Source of the DNA: Paraburkholderia sp. BL25I1N1
GTDB taxonomy: Bacteria; Pseudomonadota; Gammaproteobacteria; Burkholderiales; Burkholderiaceae
Length of the DNA: 64,000 nt
Assembly: GCF_003002025.1 (NCBI RefSeq)
Contig: NZ_PVZB01000010.1
Span: forward strand, 62,001 to 126,000
Direction: 5' to 3'
Part shown: positions 25,016 through 33,509 of the stretch, in pieces
How positions within the stretch are numbered: the first letter of the stretch is position 1
Layout of the letters: each line of letters begins with the position of its first letter
The notes under the pieces: generated by a model
Databases searched by the model: none
Told to the model about the DNA's origin: nothing
Seen by the model: the letters and a program-made list of their open reading frames with translations, nothing else
Made by a program: the position numbers and the translations under genes

Positions 25016-26002
25016 TCATTGCGTTGCGCGCGCCATGGCGATATCGGCAACCTGGTCGGCCTGATAGGACGAGCGCACCAGCGGCCCCGCCACGACTTCG
25101 CGAAAACCCATCGCCAATCCCGCCTCGCGCCAGGCGTCGAACTGTTGCGGCGTCACATACCGCCGCACCGGCATATGAAAACGCGACGGCGCGAGATACT
25201 GCCCGATCGTCAGGATGTCCACGTGATGTGCACGCAGATCGCGCATCGCGTCGAGCAGGTCTTCGTCGGATTCCCCTAATCCGGCCATCAAGCCTGATTT
25301 GGTCAGCATCGCCGCGTTCGCCTGCTTGACGCGCGCGAGCAGTTGCAGCGAGCCCCGATAGTCCGAGCCCGCACGCGCGGCACGATACAAGGCAGGCACC
25401 GTCTCGAGGTTGTGATTGAACACATCGGGCCACGCGTCTGAAAACGCCTGCAACGCTCGCTCGACACGTCCGCGAAAATCCGGTGTCAGCACTTCGACCC
25501 GAATGCCCGGCACGCGCTCGCGCAGCAACGCGACGCAGCGCGCAAAATGCGCCGCGCCGCCGTCGCGCAGATCATCGCGATCCACAGACGTCACCACGAC
25601 ATAGCGCAGGCCGAGCGCCGCCACGGCATCGGCGAGCCGCTCGGGCTCCGCTTCGTCGAGCGGCGCGGGGCGCCCGTGCGCGACGTCGCAGAACGCACAG
25701 CGCCGCGTGCAGATACCCCCCATGATCATGAACGTCGCGGTGCGCCGCGCAAAACATTCGCCGATGTTCGGACACATGGCCTCCTCGCAGACCGAATGCA
25801 ACCGGTGCTCGCGCAGGATCGCCGCAATGCCGGCGACCGTCTCGCTCATCATCGGCTTCGCGCGCAGCCACGGCGGCTTCGGCAAGACCTCGCCGTCCGC
25901 GGCCGGCACGATTTTCACCGGAATCCGCGCGAGCTTGTCAGCGCTGCGCTTGCCGTGCTGACCGAGCGCGGTGACGCTGTCGCCATGCAATGCGGCGTCC
26001 AT
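25016..26002 (-). CDS. lipA: Lipoyl synthase, acetoin-operon copy
   Basis: A 328-residue radical SAM enzyme that inserts two sulfurs into octanoyl-lysine to make the lipoyl cofactor. Both iron-sulfur sets are present: C72/C77/C83 (CEEAMCPNIGEC) for the sacrificial cluster and C98/C102/C105 (CTRRCAFC) for the SAM cluster. The C-terminal serine of PLVRSSY, a ligand of the auxiliary cluster, is also there. Its start is next to the acoC stop, so it belongs to the acetoin operon and presumably serves the lipoyl domain of AcoC. A housekeeping lipA-lipB pair is expected elsewhere. Confidence 0.93.
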   Translation of the reverse strand: MDAALHGDSVTALGQHGKRSADKLARIPVKIVPAADGEVLPKPPWLRAKPMMSETVAGIAAILREHRLHSVCEEAMCPNIGECFARRTATFMIMGGICTRRCAFCDVAHGRPAPLDEAEPERLADAVAALGLRYVVVTSVDRDDLRDGGAAHFARCVALLRERVPGIRVEVLTPDFRGRVERALQAFSDAWPDVFNHNLETVPALYRAARAGSDYRGSLQLLARVKQANAAMLTKSGLMAGLGESDEDLLDAMRDLRAHHVDILTIGQYLAPSRFHMPVRRYVTPQQFDAWREAGLAMGFREVVAGPLVRSSYQADQVADIAMARATQ

Positions 26003-26003
26003 T

Positions 26004-27116
26004 TCAGCGCCCCAGAAAATCGTTGAGCAGACGATTCACTTCGGACGCCGCTTCCATCTGCACCATATGCCCTTTGCCTTCGAGCACGTGAACCCGGATG
26101 TCGCCCGGCAGGCCCTGCGCATGCGCGGCCGGGATGATCTGATCGCCGGCGCCCCAGATCACGAGACTGCGCGGCGCGAGTTCCGCGAGCCGGTCCCGAT
26201 AGCTCGTGCGTTGCGCGTTGCCGTCGAAGGCCGACGCCGATATCTTGCGCAGCGCCTCGGGCACGCCTTCGAGCCGCTTGTACTTGACGATGTCCTCCAC
26301 CAGTTGACGCGTCACGAGACCCGGGTCGGCGAAGAGTTTGGCCAGTTGCGGCTTGAGCGCATTGCGATTGCTGCCTTCAGTGAAACCGTTGATGTAGTCG
26401 CCGTTGATTTCCGTGCCCAGTCCCGCGGCCGAAATCAACGCGAGCGACGTCACACGCCCCGGCGCTTTCGCCGCCACGGTCATTGCGATGAGTGCGCCCA
26501 TCGAGTGGCCGATCAGATGCGCTTTGGCGATGCCGCGATCGTCCATAAAGGCGATCACGCTGTCCGCGAGCTCGTCGGCACTGCCGGTCTCCAGTGTCTT
26601 GCCGGATTCGCCGTGACCCGGCAGATCCAGCGCCCACACTGCCCGATGCGCGGCGAGGTCAGCGTGATTGAACAGCCAGTTGTTCAGATCGCCGCCAAAA
26701 CCGTGAATCAGCAGCGCGGGCGTGCCGCCCTCGCCGAGTTTCAGATACCGCACCGTGCGCCCGCCGATTTGCGCTTTCTCCGGCTGCGGCCCACTGTCGC
26801 CATCCGCCGATGTGGGCGGCACGAAGTCGCGCTGAAATGCTTCGACTTCGGCGTCGATCTGCGCGTCCGGCGTTTCGGCGTCCGCCACCACGGCCAGCAA
26901 TGCACCGATGGGCAGCGTGTCGCCCTCCTGCGCGATCTGCCGGCGTAAGATGCCCTCGAACGCACACTCGACGCCCGACGAAATCTTGTCCGTTTCCACG
27001 TCCAGAATTTCGTCACCCTTTACTACCTTGTCGCCGATGGCCTTAAGCCAACCGTTGACCTGTCCCTGCTCCATCGACAAGCCCCATTTGGGCATCGTGA
27101 TCATATGGATCGGCAT
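26004..27116 (-). CDS. acoC: Acetoin dehydrogenase E2: lipoyl domain fused to an alpha/beta-hydrolase
   Basis: A 370-residue protein with two parts. Residues 1-80 are a biotinyl/lipoyl domain with modified lysine K44 in VETDKISS. Residues about 125-370 are an alpha/beta-hydrolase with nucleophile S205 (IGHSMGAL), an aspartate in VIWGAGDQII and a histidine in GKGHMVQ. This lipoyl-hydrolase fusion is the form of AcoC in Cupriavidus and Pseudomonas acetoin systems and differs from classical E2 acyltransferases. It passes the acetyl group from acetoin cleavage to coenzyme A. It sits between acoB (3-bp gap) and lipA. Confidence 0.95.
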   Translation of the reverse strand: MPIHMITMPKWGLSMEQGQVNGWLKAIGDKVVKGDEILDVETDKISSGVECAFEGILRRQIAQEGDTLPIGALLAVVADAETPDAQIDAEVEAFQRDFVPPTSADGDSGPQPEKAQIGGRTVRYLKLGEGGTPALLIHGFGGDLNNWLFNHADLAAHRAVWALDLPGHGESGKTLETGSADELADSVIAFMDDRGIAKAHLIGHSMGALIAMTVAAKAPGRVTSLALISAAGLGTEINGDYINGFTEGSNRNALKPQLAKLFADPGLVTRQLVEDIVKYKRLEGVPEALRKISASAFDGNAQRTSYRDRLAELAPRSLVIWGAGDQIIPAAHAQGLPGDIRVHVLEGKGHMVQMEAASEVNRLLNDFLGR

Positions 27117-27119
27117 CGC

Positions 27120-28124
27120 TCAAGCCCTCACTTTCAGTACGGCCTCGGCGATCTGCGCAGCCGACGGGATATACATGTCTTCGAGCACGCCGGCAAACGG
27201 CGTGGGCGTATGCGGCGCGGTCACCATTTCGATCGGCGCCTTGAGCGAGTGGAACGCACGCTGCGCGATCAACGCGGAAATGTCGGTGGCGATCGAGCAG
27301 CGCGGATTCGCTTCGTCGACCACGACCACGCGTCCGGTGCGGTTCGCGCTCTCCAGAATCGTTTCTTCGTCGAGCGGCGAGGTTGTCCGCAAGTCGATCA
27401 CCTCCACCTGGATGCCGTCCTTTGCGAGCTTTTCAGCGGCTTCGGTCGCGTAATGCACCATGCGTCCGTAGGTGACGATCGTGGCGTCGTCGCCGTCGCG
27501 CACCACGTTCGCTTCGCCGAACGGAATCGCATACGACTCTTCGGGCACCTCGCCTTCGCGGCCATATAGCAACTTGTGCTCGCAGAAAATCACCGGATCG
27601 TTGTCACGGATCGCCTGAATCAGCAGACCCTTCGCGTCATACGGCGTCGACGGGCAGACCACTTTCAGTCCGGGAATGTGCGTGAACAACGAAGTCAGCA
27701 TCTGCGAATGCTGGGCCGCCGCGCGCAAGCCCGCGCCCTGCATTGCGCGAATCACGACCGGCGTCACCGCCTTGCCGCCGAACATGTAGCGGAACTTGGC
27801 GGCCTGGTTGAAAATCTGGTCGAAACACACGCCCATGAAATCGATGAACATCAACTCCGCGACCGGCCGCATGCCGCAGGCCGCCGCGCCGACCGCCGCG
27901 CCGACATAGCCGCCTTCGGAAAGCGGCGTGTCCAGCACGCGGCCCGGATACTTGTGAAAGAGTCCCTTCGTGACGCCGAGAACACCGCCCCACGCGTCCT
28001 GTTCACCAGGCGAGCCGGCCCCGCCCGCGTTGTCCTCGCCCATCACGATGACGGTTTCGTCGCGGGCCATTTCCTGACTCAGGGCTTCGTTGATGGCCTG
28101 AGAGAATGTGATCTTGCGTGCCAT
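27120..28124 (-). CDS. acoB: Acetoin dehydrogenase E1 component, beta subunit
   Basis: A 334-residue transketolase-type subunit (TPP-dependent E1 beta), opening ITFSQAINEALSQEMARD and GEDNAGGAGSPGEQDAWGG. The GRVLDTPLSE, FEQAAKFRYMFGG-like and C-terminal VVDEANPRCSIATDIS segments are typical. With AcoA it cleaves acetoin to acetaldehyde and hydroxyethyl-TPP, which is passed to AcoC. It is third in acoX-A-B-C-lipA, 39 bp after acoA. Confidence 0.95.
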   Translation of the reverse strand: MARKITFSQAINEALSQEMARDETVIVMGEDNAGGAGSPGEQDAWGGVLGVTKGLFHKYPGRVLDTPLSEGGYVGAAVGAAACGMRPVAELMFIDFMGVCFDQIFNQAAKFRYMFGGKAVTPVVIRAMQGAGLRAAAQHSQMLTSLFTHIPGLKVVCPSTPYDAKGLLIQAIRDNDPVIFCEHKLLYGREGEVPEESYAIPFGEANVVRDGDDATIVTYGRMVHYATEAAEKLAKDGIQVEVIDLRTTSPLDEETILESANRTGRVVVVDEANPRCSIATDISALIAQRAFHSLKAPIEMVTAPHTPTPFAGVLEDMYIPSAAQIAEAVLKVRA

Positions 28125-28163
28125 GTCTGTCTCCAGAATCGTTTAGATGTGCAATGCCGTGCG

Positions 28164-29147
28164 TTACGGATAAGACACGTAGACGTCGCTCAACAAATCT
28201 TCAGCAGTCGGCAGCGGCGCAGCCTTGGCTTCGGTCACCGCACTGTCGATCAGACTCTTGACCTCGGCATCCACGCCGCGCAACTGATCCGCGCTCAGCA
28301 TTTCGGCGCGCACCACGCGCTCCTCGAAACGCTTCAGGCAATCCTTCTCGTCGCGCAGTTTCTGCACTTCGCCGGGCGCACGATAGGTTTGCGCGTCGCC
28401 TTCGAAATGGCCGAAATAACGTGAGAATTTCACTTCGACGAGCGTCGGCCCGCCGCCATGACGCGCGCGTTCGATCGCTTCACCGAGCGCTTCATGCACC
28501 GCAAAGAAATCAAAGCCGTCGACGATCACGCCCGGCATGCCAAAGCCGCTCGCGCGATCCGCGATGTTGTCGGTTGCCACCGACCACGTCGACGATGTCG
28601 CTTCCGCGTAGCCGTTGTTCTCCGCCACGAAAATCGCCGGCAGCCGCCATACCGAAGCCAGATTCAACGACTCGAAAATCACGCCCTGATTCGAAGCACC
28701 GTCGCCGAAAAAGCACACGCCCACGCCGCCCGATTTCTTATACTTCGCCGCCAGCGCTGCGCCGCAAATCAACGGCCCACCCGCGCCGACGATACCGTTC
28801 GCGCCCAACATCCCTTTCGACAGGTCGGCGATATGCATCGAGCCGCCTTTGCCATGGCACACGCCGGTCTTGCGGCCGTAGATCTCGGCCATCATGCCGC
28901 GCACGTCCACGCCCTTGGCGATGCAATGGCCGTGACCGCGGTGCGTGGTCGCCACATAATCGGCGTCGTTCAGATGCAGCATCGTGCCGACGGCGGACGC
29001 CTCTTCGCCCGCGTACAGATGCACGAAGCCGGGAATCTCGCCGGTCGCGAATTCCACGTGCAGACGCTCCTCGAACTCGCGGATCGTGCGCATCATGCGA
29101 TACGCCTTCAGTAGTTCTTCCTTGCTCAACTCAGTTGAAACCGACAT
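28164..29147 (-). CDS. acoA: Acetoin dehydrogenase E1 component, alpha subunit
   Basis: A 327-residue TPP-binding subunit. The TPP motif runs from GDGASNQGVIFESLNLASVW to FVAENN. GKGGSMHIADLSKGMLGANG, a loop common to branched-chain and acetoin E1 alpha chains, precedes it. The length is normal. It follows acoX by 40 bp on the minus strand, with a GGAGACAC ribosome-binding sequence before the ATG. Confidence 0.95.
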   Translation of the reverse strand: MSVSTELSKEELLKAYRMMRTIREFEERLHVEFATGEIPGFVHLYAGEEASAVGTMLHLNDADYVATTHRGHGHCIAKGVDVRGMMAEIYGRKTGVCHGKGGSMHIADLSKGMLGANGIVGAGGPLICGAALAAKYKKSGGVGVCFFGDGASNQGVIFESLNLASVWRLPAIFVAENNGYAEATSSTWSVATDNIADRASGFGMPGVIVDGFDFFAVHEALGEAIERARHGGGPTLVEVKFSRYFGHFEGDAQTYRAPGEVQKLRDEKDCLKRFEERVVRAEMLSADQLRGVDAEVKSLIDSAVTEAKAAPLPTAEDLLSDVYVSYP

Positions 29148-29187
29148 GGTGTGTCTCCTTGGAATGAATGCACTGCCTGCCTACAAC

Positions 29188-30252
29188 CTACTTGTGATGC
29201 GCAACCACGTTCGCCACTTCCCGCACCAGTTGACGTGACGCCGCGAAACGCAGCGTGCGTTCGACATCGACCGTCAACGGCCCTTCCCAGTCCAGCGCGA
29301 TCTCATAGCGGTCGCCGCGCTCCAGTTCGATTTCGCGCTCGCCATCGAAAGCGAGCGTGCCGTGCTCGGTGTCGAGCGGCCGCCACACGCCGACTTCGAC
29401 GCGTTCGCACGTGCGCATCAGCACGCGCTCCACGCGGCCCGGCGCAATTGGCGCCACCAGCGGCACGCCGGATTCACCGGGCGTGGCGAAACGCAGATGC
29501 AAACCGTGCGGCGCGGTGCGCTCCACGGGCGCCCACGCTCCGCCGATCGACGAGAGGCCGATGCCGTCGGGCGAGGCAAACGTGAGAAAGAGTTCTTCGA
29601 TATCGGCCGGATCGGACACGGCCCGCGCGCCGACAAAGCGCTGGCGGCTCGCGCAGACATCGACCAGCGCGATCTCCTCGCGGCCGCGATTCGGCCCGGC
29701 CGTACAGCGCACCACGAGCCGCTTGTTGCGCATCAGCGCCGCGTCCGGCGGCACCGCGCCCGACGCGACAAGCGCGCCCGCAAGGCCGGCCACGGTCGCT
29801 TCGCGCAAATCCGGAAAGGCGTTGTTGGTGCCGGTGGACAAGGTCAGCAGCGGCACTCTCCCGCAATGTGCCGCGACGGCGCGATGCGTACCGTCGCCGC
29901 CCAGTACGGCGATCAGTTCGACACCCGCCTTCAGCATCGCGGCGACCCCGGCGTGGGTATCGGCGACGCTGTCGGTGATCGGCTGCTCGATGAACTCGAC
30001 GTCGGGCCAGCGCTGTTGCGCGGCGACGGCATCGTGCGTGTCGAGCGCGCGCAGCAGTAGCGCCGCCACGCCGGTCCGGTCGCGCAAACACAGCACGCGG
30101 GTCACGCCGAGCACACCAAGCCCGGCCAGCAGGCGCACCACCATGTTGGCTTTTTCGGAGGTCGGAAACACCGACGCGTAGGAAGTAAGACGACGAATGT
30201 CGCGACCCGACGCCGGGTTCGCGATCACGCCGACGGTGATGGGCGATGGCAC
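29188..30252 (-). CDS. acoX: AcoX, NAD-kinase-fold protein of the acetoin operon
   Basis: A 354-residue protein of the ATP-NAD/AcoX kinase family. The N-terminal part starts VGVIANPASGRDIRRL and carries the GGDG signature in IAVLGGDGTHRAVA; the C-terminal part resembles the NAD kinase beta-sandwich. Its reaction in acetoin metabolism is not established; in Cupriavidus it is the first gene of acoXABC and is not strictly needed. Here it is also first, 62 bp downstream of a sigma-54 promoter. Confidence 0.93.
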   Translation of the reverse strand: MPSPITVGVIANPASGRDIRRLTSYASVFPTSEKANMVVRLLAGLGVLGVTRVLCLRDRTGVAALLLRALDTHDAVAAQQRWPDVEFIEQPITDSVADTHAGVAAMLKAGVELIAVLGGDGTHRAVAAHCGRVPLLTLSTGTNNAFPDLREATVAGLAGALVASGAVPPDAALMRNKRLVVRCTAGPNRGREEIALVDVCASRQRFVGARAVSDPADIEELFLTFASPDGIGLSSIGGAWAPVERTAPHGLHLRFATPGESGVPLVAPIAPGRVERVLMRTCERVEVGVWRPLDTEHGTLAFDGEREIELERGDRYEIALDWEGPLTVDVERTLRFAASRQLVREVANVVAHHK

Positions 30253-30313
30253 TGTGCTTGTCTCCTTTCTACGCCGTCGTCGAACGGCGGCGCTTTGTCA
30301 TGCGCAGGACACT

Positions 30314-30329
30314 GCAAAGGGTGTGCCAA
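30314..30329 (-). promoter_or_regulatory. Sigma-54 promoter of the acoXABC-lipA operon
   Basis: Read on the minus strand the site is TTGGCAC-ACCCT-TTGC (30329 to 30314), matching the -24/-12 consensus YTGGCACN5TTGC with exact spacing. Transcription would start near 30302, about 50 nt before the acoX ATG. The neighbouring regulator AcoR has the GAFTGA loop needed to activate sigma-54 polymerase. Confidence 0.9.
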
Positions 30330-30538
30330 TTTGCCGAATAATCGTGACGCCACACGAAAGTGCCGTGTTTAAAGGGCTCTGCGCATTGCCATGCGGGCGA
30401 GACATCGAACCACCGCCGCGCGATGCAGCGTCGCTCGCGTCTCATGCCGACCGCTTGCGACGTTCGCAACCGGCGCGACGAAACCGAACACGCAGCGCAA
30501 ACCCTTCACCCGCCTTGATCCGCGCGGCAAGGCTCCAC

Positions 30539-30576
30539 GTCTCACCTGAGACTGAGACAAACGTCTCACGCGTCTC
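30539..30576. promoter_or_regulatory. Probable AcoR binding cluster (GTCTC/GAGAC half-sites)
   Basis: Five copies of GTCTC or its complement GAGAC occur in 38 bp: 30539-30543, 30548-30552, 30554-30558, 30563-30567 and 30572-30576. They form the palindromes GTCTC-N4-GAGAC and TGAGAC-N4-GTCTCA. A sixth copy is at 30439-30443. The cluster lies about 240-275 bp upstream of the sigma-54 start site, a normal distance for an enhancer, and about 90 bp before acoR, so it could also autoregulate. Confidence 0.7.
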
Positions 30577-30663
30577 GCGTGCTGCATTGCAGTGTGATTC
30601 ATCAAGCGGGATGTGATACAAGAAGCCCTGATCTCACTGTGTGTCGCTCGCCTGGAGCCGACC

Positions 30664-32652
30664 ATGCCTTACCTCTCGCAGACCCAGCACATCGACCGCG
30701 TGCGTGGCGCCATTGAAGGACGCCTGCCCGCGCCTGCCGATTCTCCGCGGCTCGTCTCGTCGTGGCAGCGTTCGTTCGAACAGTACCGGCTCGACCCTGG
30801 CGCCGTGATCGGACCGCGCGTGCTGACGTCCGCCGAATTGCGCGAAGTGCAGGGCAAGGAAGAGGACTTTCTGCGTGCGTCCGGGCAATGTCTGTCACGT
30901 CTGCACGACATGATTCGCGTCGCCGACTATTGCGTGATGCTCACCGACGCGCACGGCGTCACCATCGATTACCGGATCGACCGCGAACGCCGCAGCGATT
31001 TCAAGCATGCAGGGTTGTATATCGGTTCGTGCTGGTCCGAGCGCGAGGAAGGCACCTGCGGCGTGGCGAATGTGCTGACCGACCTCGCGCCGATCACCGT
31101 GCACAAGACCGACCATTTCCGCGCTGCGTTTACCACGCTCACCTGCAGCGCGGCGCCGATCTTCGCGCCGACCGGCGAGATGATCGGCGTGCTCGATGCG
31201 TCCGCCGTGCAGTCGCCGGATAACCGCGACAGTCAGCGGCTCGTGTTCCAACTCGTGCGGCAAAGCGCCGGTCTGATCGAAGACGGTTACTTCCTCAATC
31301 AAACCAGCCAGCACTGGGTTCTGTTCGGCCATTCGAGCCGCAACTTCGTCGAGGCGCAACCCGAAGTACTGATCGCCTTCGACGAATGCGGCAATCTCGT
31401 CGCCGCCAATCGCAAGGCGCGCGAGTGCATTCCGGCGCTCAACGGTCCGCGCCACATCGACGACGTATTCGACACGTCGGGCTCGCATCTGCACGACGTC
31501 GCGCGCACGGATGCGATTATCGGCTTGCGCCTGCGCGCAACCGGGACGACGCTGTATGCGCGGATTCGCGCGCCGCTCAGGCGCGTCTCGCGCTCGGCGT
31601 CCACGATGAACGGCAGCGCCGCACGGTCGTCGCAAAGCGCGTCGCAAGACGATCTGCACCTGGGTGCGCTCGGGCGTTTTCTGCACAGCGCGGAGCCGCA
31701 GATCGCGCACAACGCGGCCGTGGCGTTGCGCGTGATGGGCAAGCGTCTGCCGATTCTGATTCTCGGCGAGACCGGCGTCGGCAAGGAAGTGTTCGCGCAT
31801 GCAGTGCACGATTCGGGCGCACGGCGTGCGAGGCCGTTTATCGCCGTGAATTGCGGCGCGATTCCCGAATCTCTGATCGAAAGCGAATTGTTCGGCTACG
31901 CGCCCGGCGCCTTCACCGGCGCACGCAGTCGCGGCGCGCGCGGCAAGATTGCGCAGGCACATACAGGTACGCTGTTTCTCGATGAAATCGGCGACATGCC
32001 GCTCGATCTGCAAACGCGTCTGCTGCGCGTGCTGGCCGAAGGTGAAGTGACACCGCTCGGCGGCGATGCGCCCATGCGCGTGGATATCGACGTGATTTGC
32101 GCCACGCACCGCGATCTCGCGCAGATGGTCGCGGCCGGCACGTTCCGCGAAGACCTGTATTACCGGCTGAGCGGCGCATGTTTGCCGATGCCGCCGCTAC
32201 GCGAGCGCGCGGATATCCGCGACGTGATCGACGCGGTCTTCGACGAAGAAGCGCAAATGGCCGGCCACGTGCTCACGCTGGATCCACAACTCGCCGAACG
32301 TCTTGCAGGGTTCGCATGGCCGGGCAACATTCGCCAGTTGCGCAACGTGATGCGGTACGCGTGCGCGATCTGCGACAGCGCACGCGTGGAATTGCGCCAT
32401 GTCGCGCCGGATATAGCGGCGTTGCTCGCGCCCGAGGCCGTGCACAAACCGGCGTTATTGCGGATCGATCCGCATGACGGCCGGCGACGCGACGCGCGGC
32501 AGGATCCGCGCGAGGAGCGTGCCCGCATTATCGACGCACTCACCCGCCATCAATGGCGGCCGAACGCGGCGGCGCAAGCGCTCGGCATGTCGCGCGCCAC
32601 TTTGTATCGGCGTATTGCGTCGTTGGGCATCGTCGCGCCGCATCGACGTTGA
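30664..32652 (+). CDS. acoR: AcoR, sigma-54-dependent activator of acetoin catabolism
   Basis: A 662-residue enhancer-binding protein. The N-terminal sensor region (about 1-330) begins with LVSSWQRSFEQYRLDPG, characteristic of AcoR-type activators, and includes a GAF domain with GSCWSEREEGTCGVAN. The AAA+ domain has Walker A GETGVGKE near 368, the sigma-54 contact loop GAFTGA near 415, and the usual arginine segment FREDLYYRL. A Fis-type helix-turn-helix (WRPNAAAQALGMSRATLYRR) closes the protein. It should respond to acetoin and activate the divergent acoX operon. The ATG at 30664 fits the conserved N-terminus. Confidence 0.95.
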   Translation: MPYLSQTQHIDRVRGAIEGRLPAPADSPRLVSSWQRSFEQYRLDPGAVIGPRVLTSAELREVQGKEEDFLRASGQCLSRLHDMIRVADYCVMLTDAHGVTIDYRIDRERRSDFKHAGLYIGSCWSEREEGTCGVANVLTDLAPITVHKTDHFRAAFTTLTCSAAPIFAPTGEMIGVLDASAVQSPDNRDSQRLVFQLVRQSAGLIEDGYFLNQTSQHWVLFGHSSRNFVEAQPEVLIAFDECGNLVAANRKARECIPALNGPRHIDDVFDTSGSHLHDVARTDAIIGLRLRATGTTLYARIRAPLRRVSRSASTMNGSAARSSQSASQDDLHLGALGRFLHSAEPQIAHNAAVALRVMGKRLPILILGETGVGKEVFAHAVHDSGARRARPFIAVNCGAIPESLIESELFGYAPGAFTGARSRGARGKIAQAHTGTLFLDEIGDMPLDLQTRLLRVLAEGEVTPLGGDAPMRVDIDVICATHRDLAQMVAAGTFREDLYYRLSGACLPMPPLRERADIRDVIDAVFDEEAQMAGHVLTLDPQLAERLAGFAWPGNIRQLRNVMRYACAICDSARVELRHVAPDIAALLAPEAVHKPALLRIDPHDGRRRDARQDPREERARIIDALTRHQWRPNAAAQALGMSRATLYRRIASLGIVAPHRR

Positions 32653-32996
32653 AGCGCTCATTGTCAGTGTGATGCGCCACCGCGCGCAAAACGCCCGAGT
32701 CGCCATCGCCACTACGCGTTTTCGTATTCCATTTCACGTACCCGTTTGTATGGATTGCGATCTTTTCGATTGACAAGACCTGCGGCAAAACGGCACACTC
32801 GATCTCATGTTGACGCACATCTCCATCGCGAATGCGATTACACACCCGAAGCGAGCCATCATCGGCTGGCCATTGGGAGTACGTGCGCGTTAGCAGTCTG
32901 AATCTGCGTAACACATCCCCAAGGCCCCGCCGGTAACGGAAGGGGCCTTTTGGTTTGTGGGCACCTCCGTCAGCCGGCTTGATGACGGAGAACGAG
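32653..32996. other. Intergenic region after acoR, with a terminator
   Basis: 344 bp between acoR and the DUF2917 gene. A strong intrinsic terminator is at 32921-32952, 270 bp after the acoR stop. A TTGACA at 32770-32775 has no good -10 partner. No protein gene is supported; a short non-coding RNA ending at the terminator is possible. Confidence 0.45.
32921..32952 (+). terminator. Intrinsic terminator upstream of the DUF2917 gene
   Basis: AAGGCCCC (32921-32928) pairs with GGGGCCTT (32942-32949), loop of 13 nt, then TTGG. It could end a long acoR transcript or a small RNA. Confidence 0.75.
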
Positions 32997-33377
32997 ATGG
33001 ATCAGGCAAGCCCGCAGTGCATGGATGATGACTCGAGTCTGGTGGCGTATCGGCAGGACGAGCGTCTGCCGAGGCTGGTGCTGCATTTTTCAGTGACGCC
33101 AGGCGCGACGCTGACCTGGCGTGTGGAGGCCGATAGCACGCTCGCCGTGCAGGGCGCGCGCCTCTGGCTCACACGCGTCAGTTCACCTTACGATCATTGG
33201 CTCGATCCGGGCCACACATTTCAACTCCAACGCGGCGAGCGTGTGTGGCTGAGTACCGACGGCGAATGCGTCGCGCGCGTGTCGTTGAGCTATGCGTTGC
33301 CGGCGCGAGGCGGTCTGCTCAGACGCTGGCTGGGACGACTCGCGTGGTTGAGTCTGGGACCGCCTGCGCCACGTTAG
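32997..33377 (+). CDS. DUF2917 domain protein
   Basis: A 126-residue protein. The central part, LVLHFSVTPGATLTWRVEAD, then ARLWLTRVSSPYDHWLDPGHT and LQRGERVWLSTDG, matches the DUF2917 family of beta-rich, cupin-like proteins common in Burkholderiales. It has no signal peptide or membrane segment, and the biological role of the family is unknown. The ATG at 32997 follows ACGGAG at good spacing; another ATG at 32982 lies upstream without one. Confidence 0.8.
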   Translation: MDQASPQCMDDDSSLVAYRQDERLPRLVLHFSVTPGATLTWRVEADSTLAVQGARLWLTRVSSPYDHWLDPGHTFQLQRGERVWLSTDGECVARVSLSYALPARGGLLRRWLGRLAWLSLGPPAPR

Positions 33378-33430
33378 CCGAGTTCGTGACAGCGCGGCTC
33401 CGCGAGGCGTCACACGCGGCGGGAAAACAC

Positions 33431-33457
33431 AAACACCCCTGCAAACGAGGGGTGTTT
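33431..33457. terminator. Bidirectional intrinsic terminator between convergent genes
   Basis: AAACACCCCT (33431-33440) pairs with AGGGGTGTTT (33448-33457) around GCAAACG. It lies between the DUF2917 gene (plus) and the exported protein gene (minus), with T-rich sequence on the minus-strand exit side, so it can serve both. Confidence 0.75.
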
Positions 33458-33509
33458 GCTCGCACGCTCTTTTGCATGAACGCGCGATGGCGCAAGACTG
33501 TTTATATGC

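Larger units (their letters stand above)
30253..30663. other. acoX-acoR divergent control region
   Basis: 411 bp between acoX (minus) and acoR (plus). It contains a sigma-54 promoter toward acoX and a cluster of GTCTC/GAGAC half-sites near acoR, both listed separately. A promoter for acoR itself is not obvious. Confidence 0.8.

Noticed and set aside
32540..32914. 124-codon minus-strand frame at the end of acoR and in the following gap
   Set aside because: Overlaps the acoR helix-turn-helix in antisense and shows no domain or ribosome-binding site.
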